NCBI GenBank assembly: GCA_030037185.1
Contig: JASHRR010000646.1
Location: forward strand, 1 to 9,545
Length of the DNA: 9,545 nt
Origin: Xanthobacteraceae bacterium
GTDB taxonomy: Bacteria > Pseudomonadota > Alphaproteobacteria > Rhizobiales > Xanthobacteraceae
Direction of reading: 5' to 3'
Shown: positions 5,379 through 9,545 of the stretch, one piece after another
Layout of the letters: each line of letters begins with the position of its first letter
How positions within the stretch are numbered: the first letter of the stretch is position 1
Position numbers and translations under genes: made by a program
The notes under the pieces: model-generated
The model's database searches: none
The model's input: only the letters and a program-made list of their open reading frames with translations
Told to the model about the DNA's origin: nothing

Positions 5379-5656
5379 ATGAGGTTAACCGGAATTTTTG
5401 CAGTGCTGCTAGTGGGGACTCTAGCGGGCTCCGTCGAGGCTGACTCGGGTGGTGATTGCCGTCGTACGCCCTGTTACCCGTCATATTCTCGCGACGACTA
5501 TGGCGGCTGCAGGGGGTGACGGACGCCTACGGCGGGTGCGGCGGCTATCGCGGCTCCGCTGGTGGTTGCGGTGGTTACGGCGGCTGCGGTGGCTATGGCC
5601 GGTGCGGTAGCTATGACTATAGTGCTATGCCTGGACCGGCCGCTGATCCACCTTAA
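5379..5656 (+). pseudogene. Small secreted Gly/Cys/Tyr-rich protein gene, split by one frameshift
   Basis: The ATG at 5379 starts a clear signal peptide, MRLTGIFAVLLVGTLAGSVE, then ADSGGDCRRTPCYPSYSRDD and YGGCRG, ending at TGA 5517-5519 right after a run of five G. In the -1 frame the same theme continues at once: VTDAYGGCGGYRGSAGGCGG, YGGCGGYGRCGSYDYS, ending at TAA 5654-5656. Joined, this is about 92 residues of YGGCGG-type repeats behind a signal peptide. Such small Gly/Tyr-rich exported proteins occur in rhizobia, and the composition recalls sulfur-globule envelope proteins, but no function is established. One missing G in the run would explain the break; the alternatives are a sequencing error or programmed -1 slippage. 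A hairpin overlaps its ribosome binding site. The other secreted low-complexity gene (4348-4743) lies nearby on the opposite strand. Confidence 0.65.
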
Positions 5657-6122
5657 TTTCTCGGAACAGTCGTTGGCCCCGACGCCTGACGGGATGGTGG
5701 AGCGCCGGGGCCGATCACGACTGGTCGCCATTTCCGCAGGAGATCGGATAGAGCTGGCGTCAGCCGCGATGGCAAAGCACCGCGAGGTTTGGTTGTCAGT
5801 CGGCTGTTCGACTCGTTTTTACAAAAGACGCAGTCAGCGTGTCCGCCATGCAACACCGACGGCGCAAACTTTCTCTGTTTGCTGCAATCCCTGTTGAGAG
5901 GGTGCCACCGTCGCATCGGCCATATGCGCTGCGGCTCGAGGGCCGGTGGAGAATAGCTTGACTGCCCGAAACACCGGCGCAGAGTTCCCCCGACTTTTAT
6001 AACCAAGGGAGTTCCCCGACTTTGCCGGGCAGTAGGAGTTTGAAAGGGCGATTGCAGCGCAGCGCCGCCTGCTCCGGAATGGTGACGAAAATCCTCCGCC
6101 ATCACACGTGGAGATTGCGTCG
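5657..6122. other. Poorly coding stretch, no gene assigned
   Basis: Frames on both strands are short or of shadow-like composition (Arg/Ser/Pro/Cys-rich). The plus frame running out of the Gly-rich repeats to 5897 uses a different frame from the secreted protein and looks accidental. Apart from the inverted-repeat element at 5961-6033, nothing recognisable is seen. Confidence 0.45.
5961..6033. repeat. 73-bp element bounded by perfect 8-bp inverted repeats with internal direct repeats
   Basis: ACTGCCCG (5961-5968) and CGGGCAGT (6026-6033) are perfect complements at the ends. Inside, GAGTTCCCCCGACTTT (5982-5997) recurs as GAGTTCCCCGACTTT (6009-6023), differing only by one C, 27 bases further on. 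TATAAC separates the copies. It could be a small miniature-element-like insertion, a site for a DNA-binding protein, or a structured RNA. No flanking target-site duplication is obvious. Confidence 0.4.
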
Positions 6123-6569
6123 ATGAACGAGGATGAAAGCCTAACTGACCCCAAGTGGGAGTTCAAAAGCGCGTTCAGTCCCGATGCCGAAGCAACAGTG
6201 CCCCGCCGCACCTTCTGGGCTCGAACGAGCGGAACCAGCCGATCGGGCCAGGGCTGGGTGTTCCACCGGGCCTCGCCTTTAGCATCTGCTGGGCCGGCCC
6301 CGGTTCGACCAGCACTCGCCAGGCGCGCCCCGCAAAAGCCGCTGGCGCTGAATCGCTGCAATGCGGATGTCGTTACCTTCTCGGGCGAGCTTCGAGGAAA
6401 CCGGTCGGGAACTTGCTGGCCGCGGCGGATACTCTGCGTCTGCCACGGGACTGACCTGAAGCGGTTCAGGAGTTGGAAGGTGATCGGAACTCGGGGCAAT
6501 CTCGGCAGGCCCAATACGGTGCGGCGCCACTCCTACATCTCGGAACACGGCTTGCGCCGCTGGCGTTGA
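6123..6569 (+). CDS. Hypothetical protein, doubtful
   Basis: The ATG at 6123 has GGAG (6110-6113) nine bases upstream and opens a 148-codon frame. The first 35 or so residues look natural and acidic (MNEDESLTDPKWEFKSAFSP, then DAEATVPRRTFWAR). The remainder is Arg/Ser/Pro/Ala-rich with little hydrophobic core, as in out-of-frame reading of GC-rich DNA. The opposite strand is also open here, so openness means little. It may be a true N-terminus followed by a frameshift, or no gene at all. It overlaps the start of the next frame (6473) by about 97 bases. No family is recognised. Confidence 0.22.
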   Translation: MNEDESLTDPKWEFKSAFSPDAEATVPRRTFWARTSGTSRSGQGWVFHRASPLASAGPAPVRPALARRAPQKPLALNRCNADVVTFSGELRGNRSGTCWPRRILCVCHGTDLKRFRSWKVIGTRGNLGRPNTVRRHSYISEHGLRRWR

Positions 6570-6949
6570 TGGTCCGCGACAATCCAACTTTGGTGGTTTT
6601 GATGGCGGATACGCGGGAAAGCGAAAATGTACAATTCCTCGCCGGCCAGGTGCATGCACTCGTCGGCTTTGGCATAGCTATCATCAATACCCATCCCTCG
6701 CCCGCTGAGCTGAGCCAGCACATCGAGGCTGCCGAGCACGTCACGCTCGCGCATGTAGAATCGACGCTCGTGATCGAGGATTTCCTCGATGGCGTAAGAA
6801 ATGTGTTCGATCGTTTGAAAATTGCCGTGGCGGAGGCTGAGGCCCGGCAGGCGGCGCAAACAGCCGTTCCGGAAGACGTTTCCGAGGGCTCTGACTGGGA
6901 GCAAGCGGAAACGGCGCAAGTGACCAAGGAACGGCAAAACCATCCCTGA
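6473..6949 (+). CDS. Hypothetical protein, unrecognised
   Basis: The best coding candidate between the Gly-rich gene and the small membrane genes. It is 158 codons from a TTG at 6473; a later ATG at 6569 gives 126 residues, and one at 6602 gives 115. The sequence has the mixed composition of a folded protein: LVVLMADTRESENVQFLAGQ, then VHALVGFGIAIINTHPSPAE, then a helical stretch, ESTLVIEDFLDGVRNVFDRL, and a charged Ala/Glu/Gln-rich tail ending KERQNHP. The two long antisense frames here are Ser/Cys/Arg-rich and are taken as shadows. No start has a convincing ribosome binding site; AGGAG abuts the TTG too closely. The start may be wrong, or the gene may be the 3' part of something longer, since a TGA lies only seven codons upstream of the TTG. 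It does not match a family I know, and there is no operon partner. Confidence 0.5.
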   Translation: MEGDRNSGQSRQAQYGAAPLLHLGTRLAPLALMVRDNPTLVVLMADTRESENVQFLAGQVHALVGFGIAIINTHPSPAELSQHIEAAEHVTLAHVESTLVIEDFLDGVRNVFDRLKIAVAEAEARQAAQTAVPEDVSEGSDWEQAETAQVTKERQNHP

Positions 6950-7108
6950 AAATGCGGGGCATCGGGGGCGCTGGCGCGCAAGGCGCTCAGGTCGCTGGCC
7001 ATGCTGAGGCTCCGCTGAGCCGCCTCGCGACCTGTGTTTTTGCACACCACTTGGCGGCCGCAGCAATGGTATCGTACGCTCGAGAGCTTGCTTGCAAGGA
7101 GGAGACGC

Positions 7109-7264
7109 ATGCGGGCCGCGTACGGGTGTTTCTGCGATCTGGCGTCGACCTCTCTTCGGGGGCGAGCGGACACCTCGGCCCCATGTTCGCAGCTGCGACC
7201 GCGAGCGGTGCCCGTCCGGTGTGGTCGGGTTGGTGATCATTGTCGGGGTCAGTTAGGGCCGTAA
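7109..7264 (+). CDS. Possible 51-residue peptide with strong ribosome binding site
   Basis: AAGGAGG (7096-7102) stands six bases before the ATG at 7109, one of the best Shine-Dalgarno matches in the window. The frame runs 51 codons (MRAAYGCFCDLASTSLRGRA and onward, with four cysteines in all) to TAA 7262-7264. It overlaps the 3' end of the minus-strand membrane protein by 12 bases. The composition is Arg/Cys-rich and no family is recognised. The site may be left from a gene now broken: the neighbouring frame (THAGRVRVFLRSGVDLSSGA, about 7106-7165) also looks partly protein-like. Confidence 0.2.
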   Translation: MRAAYGCFCDLASTSLRGRADTSAPCSQLRPRAVPVRCGRVGDHCRGQLGP

Positions 7265-7444
7265 CAAGCGTAAGAAAGCACTCGGTATCCATGAGCCGAA
7301 AGCAAAGATCACGGCCAACCCCGGGAACAACGGTGAATGATAAGTGACTGGCGGCATCGGGTCCCGATTCACATACAGGAATATGCCGATGAACAGCACC
7401 AGGGCGGTCCACCAGAGAAGGAAAGCCTTCCGATACACTGACAT
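7253..7444 (-). CDS. Small membrane protein with two predicted transmembrane segments
   Basis: A 63-residue protein. The ATG at 7444 is preferred to the upstream in-frame ATG at 7537 because GGAGG (7454-7458) lies nine bases before it and the upstream part is not protein-like. It starts MSVYRKAF, followed by a hydrophobic helix, LLWWTALVLFIGIFLYV (about 9-25), a short loop with NRDPMPPVTYHSP, and a second hydrophobic segment, LFPGLAVIFAFGSWIPSAF (about 39-57), ending LRLLRP. Basic residues at both ends suggest that both termini face the cytoplasm. No family is recognised. It resembles the many unnamed small inner-membrane proteins of rhizobia. Its first residues (MSxYRKxF) recur in the next minus-strand small gene at 7693-7851. 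Confidence 0.65.
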   Translation of the reverse strand: MSVYRKAFLLWWTALVLFIGIFLYVNRDPMPPVTYHSPLFPGLAVIFAFGSWIPSAFLRLLRP

Positions 7445-7692
7445 TTGGAGAATCCTCCGGGCACAATCTGCCGGCTGAACATTAGTGGATCGTCGGTCAC
7501 CTACAGCCACAACCGTTAACGATCGGTTCGCGATCAAGGCGTGGGGCTCTGGAACGTACTTACCGCCTTATGCGTTGACGGGTCGCAGACGGCGGCCATG
7601 ATGTGTGGGGGCTGGGATGAGGAAAAGCATCGGGCCGTCGTCGGCGGCGGGCACGACCCGATCACGGCAGAGGCGCAGGAAGCGCCTGCAGA

Positions 7693-7851
7693 CTAAATTC
7701 TCAATGGTCGATCCGCAGGCGTGCCTCTCGCATGGCGCAGATATTTTATTTGCAATGCGTGCGCGCCGCCGCGGGGATAACTTGCTGCGATGACCACAAA
7801 TGCCGTCGCCAGACCGAGGCAGATGAAGAAGAATTTCCTGTACCGGGACAT
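7693..7851 (-). CDS. Small membrane-anchored or exported protein, 52 residues
   Basis: The frame from ATG 7851 to TAG 7693-7695 encodes MSRYRKFFFICLGLATAFVV, then IAASYPRGGAHALQIKYLRH, then ARGTPADRPLRI. Residues 7-23 form a single hydrophobic helix after a basic start, so this is either a membrane anchor or an uncleaved or cleaved signal sequence. A purine-rich GGAGAGGG sits about ten bases upstream, somewhat far. The N-terminus resembles that of the 63-residue membrane protein downstream on the same strand (MSVYRKAF). This suggests related small proteins, or that this one is a shortened copy. No family is recognised. The antisense frame and a larger minus frame covering it in another register lack such structure. 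Confidence 0.45.
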   Translation of the reverse strand: MSRYRKFFFICLGLATAFVVIAASYPRGGAHALQIKYLRHARGTPADRPLRI

Positions 7852-8134
7852 GGGGGACGGACCCTCTCCAACCGCCTTTGCTGCGGCCCAAAATCACCAG
7901 CCATTTTGACCATAACAGGGCATAACAGCCCGCTGCGGCCGTTTTCGTCATCACCGCTGGGGGGTTGTGGACCCATCCGGCCCGCAAGCGCTGGAATTGC
8001 CGTCGCCGTTCGCGCAGGCATCGCGGGATAGTGGTGGGGCAAGACTACGCGCGAGAGATGTGCCGGTAACGTTCTTGGGTCATGTCTATGCGACATGAAA
8101 CGGCAGCGCGTAGCGAAAAATCGATCAGCGGTCG
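7852..8134. other. Non-coding gap between surA and the small membrane genes
   Basis: No supportable gene. A short hairpin, TCATGTC-TATGC-GACATGA (8080-8098), lies 37-55 bases beyond the surA stop on the minus strand. Another weak pairing, GTAGCG/CGCTAC (8110-8138), overlaps the surA stop. Neither is followed by a T-run, so surA termination is not resolved. In related genomes pdxA would be expected here. Confidence 0.4.
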
Positions 8135-9088
8135 CTACTTGCGTTCGATCATCGCCTGGCGGCGCAGCTCGCGAAGATAGTTCTTGGCCTTCGCCTCGAA
8201 TTGTTCACTAAACAGCTTGTCGCGCGCCTGTTTTTTTTCGGGTGTTTCGGATTTCGTTTCCTTTTTCTCGCACAACGCAAACAGCTCGACGCCCTGCGCC
8301 GTCGTCTCCGGGGGGGTCAGGTGACCGACCTCGGTCTTATCGAGGATTTGCCGTAAGGCGGGCACCAGGTCGGAGGAATTCTTAGTGATCGGCTCGCGGA
8401 TCGCGACATCGCGCAACGAACGCGCGAAAAGCAGTCCGGTATCGCAGGTGGTGAAGCGGGAGCGCAGCGCCTCGGCGTCCTTGCGCCGAGCCTCCTGCAA
8501 CGCCGTGTCGCCATGCGGCACCACAAACAGGATTGGCCGCAAGGTATAATCATAGCCGACCTCGCCGCCGTCGGCCTTCTTCTCGGTCTTCTCGGTCGCG
8601 ATGACGTCGAGCACGCTCTTCTCGCTGACCTGCAGGCTGGACTGGAACTTGCCGCGGATGATGTACTGCCAGCTCAGGTCGGCGCGCACGCGCGCCTTGA
8701 GCGTCTTTGCGTCGATGCCGCTCTGAGCGAGGTTCTGCGTAAGCTGGTCGGCAGTCACGTGCATGCGGTGTGCCATGTCGGCAAAGCTCGAATCGACATC
8801 AGCGTCCGTGACATCGATTTTGTAGCGGCGGGCGACCTGGGTCTTGAGCTTGTCGTCGATTAACTCCTCGATGACCTCCTGCCGCGAGGACGTCTTGTGC
8901 GCCGCGATCGTATTGAATTTCAAGCGCTGCTCAATGTCGTAATCGGTGATGATTTCGCCGTTGACCTGCAGGACGACATGCTGGGCGAGAGCCCGTGACG
9001 GTGTTGCGATTGCGGCGAAAATGCAGGCCGTGGCAATAATGACGATGCGGCCCTTTCCGCCTCTCATTCCGCGCCGAATCGGGGTCAA
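8135..9088 (-). CDS. surA: SurA-like periplasmic chaperone / peptidyl-prolyl isomerase
   Basis: A 317-residue exported protein of the SurA_N family, which in the periplasm escorts unfolded outer-membrane proteins to the BAM complex. The signal peptide spans about residues 1-35, with the hydrophobic core IVIIATACIFAAIATPS and cleavage after RALA. The mature chain opens with VVLQVNGEIITDYDIEQRLK, the classic SurA N-terminal signature, followed by a helical region to about 180 with EVIEELIDDKLK. A clear parvulin catalytic domain is not evident. The C-terminal half keeps the alphaproteobacterial pattern, with two cysteines (FTTC, ALCEKK) and GHLTPPETTAQGVELFALC, ending YLRELRRQAMIERK. The length fits rhizobial SurA. 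The TTG at 9088 is chosen because AGGAGG (9096-9101) lies seven bases upstream; the ATG at 9067 has only a weak GCGGA. It is on the same strand as pdxA, its usual immediate downstream neighbour, now over 7 kb away. Confidence 0.88.
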   Translation of the reverse strand: MTPIRRGMRGGKGRIVIIATACIFAAIATPSRALAQHVVLQVNGEIITDYDIEQRLKFNTIAAHKTSSRQEVIEELIDDKLKTQVARRYKIDVTDADVDSSFADMAHRMHVTADQLTQNLAQSGIDAKTLKARVRADLSWQYIIRGKFQSSLQVSEKSVLDVIATEKTEKKADGGEVGYDYTLRPILFVVPHGDTALQEARRKDAEALRSRFTTCDTGLLFARSLRDVAIREPITKNSSDLVPALRQILDKTEVGHLTPPETTAQGVELFALCEKKETKSETPEKKQARDKLFSEQFEAKAKNYLRELRRQAMIERK

Positions 9089-9412
9089 GTCTTGTCCTCC
9101 TCACTCAACGTGGGCGTACGACGTTCCAGTGTTTATACCTCAAGGCAGCGCCTCACGGGCAGGCGTCAAAAAGTAGCGCGCCCCGCCTCATTCGCTGCGG
9201 GCGCCGCCCCGCACAATTTCAAAAAACGATTCCGCCTCAATGGGTTGCGGTCACGCCCGCTGGCCCCGTCCAAGCAGCCGCAAGCGATCCAATCGGCTCC
9301 TGGTGAGTCGCGTTTTTCACTTGGCGCAACGTCGAGCCGATGACTGGCCGTCCGCGGACAAAAAAACCGCCGATGACGGCCGCCGGCGAGGGGGCGGAAA
9401 CGCCGAACTCGA
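9089..9412. other. Intergenic region between the beta-barrel gene and surA
   Basis: There is no gene here. It contains the surA ribosome binding site at the low end and an intrinsic terminator at 9360-9388 near the high end, both for the minus strand. A TATAAA-like box (about 9131-9136, minus strand) is present without a good -35. A surA promoter must lie here if the terminator works. Confidence 0.5.
9360..9388 (-). terminator. Rho-independent terminator of the beta-barrel gene
   Basis: On the minus strand CGCCG (9388-9384) pairs with CGGCG (9372-9368) around an 11-base loop, then one G and a run of seven T (9366-9360). It starts 25 bases after the TAG of the upstream gene. The stem is short but all GC, and the T-run is the longest in the window. 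Confidence 0.65.
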
Positions 9413-9545
9413 CTACTGGGGTCCGCCGTTGGTCCCGCCGATCGTGCGCAAGCTGACCTGCAGCATGTAGGTCTGGCTCGAATTTTGCGCAAAACTGCCC
9501 GCTCCGGCGGCGGTATAATCCGCGTAATATTGAAATGACATGATG
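9413..9545 (-). CDS. C-terminal end of an outer-membrane beta-barrel-like protein (partial; possibly LptD)
   Basis: The minus frame enters from the right edge and gives 43 residues before TAG 9413-9415: IMSFQYYADYTAAGAGSFAQ, then NSSQTYMLQVSLRTIGGTNG, then GPQ. Alternating hydrophobic and polar residues with aromatics (MSFQYYADY, TYMLQVSLRT) are what the last two strands of an outer-membrane beta-barrel look like, with a short Gly/Asn loop between. The gene just upstream of surA in alphaproteobacteria is usually lptD, the LPS-insertion barrel, so LptD is the first guess by position. The 325-base gap and terminator before surA are less typical of that operon, and 43 residues cannot prove identity. 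Another porin-like barrel remains possible. Confidence 0.5.
   Translation of the reverse strand, partial: IMSFQYYADYTAAGAGSFAQNSSQTYMLQVSLRTIGGTNGGPQ

Noticed and set aside
5209..5484. 91-codon minus-strand frame with a fairly protein-like C-terminus (AIQQAIEWQLVNDLMGWLAT)
   Set aside because: It runs antisense through the signal peptide of the Gly/Cys/Tyr-rich gene, and its N-terminal half is not protein-like. It could be a gene scrap, but there is nothing to support it.
5834..6514. 226-codon minus-strand frame
   Set aside because: Ser/Arg/Gly/Ala-rich, no domain, no ribosome binding site; crosses the inverted-repeat element.
6952..7236. 94-codon plus-strand frame following the 6473 frame after two bases
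   Set aside because: The tight spacing suggests coupling, but composition is weak (Ala/Gly/Arg) and there is no ribosome binding site. The better start signal nearby (7109) belongs to another frame.
6466..7240. Two overlapping 235-codon minus-strand frames
   Set aside because: Ser/Cys/Arg-rich in both registers and antisense to the more protein-like plus-strand frame 6473-6949. The length is explained by high GC.
7598..7696. Plus-strand 32-codon frame (MMCGGWDEEKHRAVVGGGHD and onward)
   Set aside because: Composition is plausible, but it is very short, lacks a ribosome binding site and ends opposite the stop of the 52-residue minus-strand gene.
7568..7987. 139-codon minus-strand frame covering the 52-residue gene in another register
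   Set aside because: Arg/Pro/Cys-rich with no good start signal; the 52-residue frame has a coherent basic-hydrophobic N-terminus instead.
8513..8863. 116-codon plus-strand frame opposite surA (Leu/Asp-rich)
   Set aside because: Antisense to the SurA N-terminal domain; the regular look comes from the codon pattern of surA.
1..9545. CRISPR arrays, tRNA and rRNA genes, intact transposases
   Set aside because: No regularly spaced repeats, no tRNA T-arm/anticodon arrangement and no transposase motif were found on reading both strands.

Overview
The window looks like chromosomal DNA from an alphaproteobacterium of the Bradyrhizobium/Rhodopseudomonas type. The GC content is high. The PdxA, SurA-like, pirin and WrbA proteins read as rhizobial orthologues, and small secreted Gly/His-rich proteins of this style are common in that group. 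Taxonomy is inferred from protein character only.

Layout. (1) 1-683, minus: the N-terminal two thirds of PdxA (vitamin B6 synthesis), running off the left edge. (2) 729-1167: no intact gene. It holds the broken C-terminal end of a phage-type tyrosine integrase directly against pdxA, plus a GC-rich hairpin. (3) 1168-3557: an intact module, with a LysR regulator on the minus strand divergent from a pirin (YhhW-type quercetinase) and the NAD(P)H:quinone oxidoreductase WrbA on the plus strand. It looks like a quinone or electrophile detoxification unit under LysR control. (4) 3558-4347: decayed sequence containing a frameshifted, truncated DUF6282-type (amidohydrolase-like) gene. (5) 4348-5656: two small secreted proteins of low complexity. 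One is a His/Gly-rich protein on the minus strand. The other is a Gly/Cys/Tyr-rich protein on the plus strand, broken by one frameshift. An AT-rich intergenic region lies between them. (6) 5657-8134: poorly coding sequence with an unrecognised 158-codon frame, two tiny membrane-anchored proteins and a small inverted-repeat-bounded element. (7) 8135-9088, minus: SurA-like periplasmic chaperone. (8) 9413-9545, minus: the last 43 residues of an outer-membrane beta-barrel-like protein with its own terminator, possibly LptD from its position.

In related alphaproteobacteria the usual order is lptD-surA-pdxA-ksgA, with surA and pdxA adjacent. Here surA and pdxA keep the same order and strand but are about 7.4 kb apart. 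The gap holds an integrase relic, pseudogenes, orphan small genes and one functional catabolic/redox module. The simplest reading is an old, decaying integrated island that split the surA-pdxA pair and kept the LysR-pirin-wrbA unit. No CRISPR array, intact transposase, tRNA or rRNA was seen.
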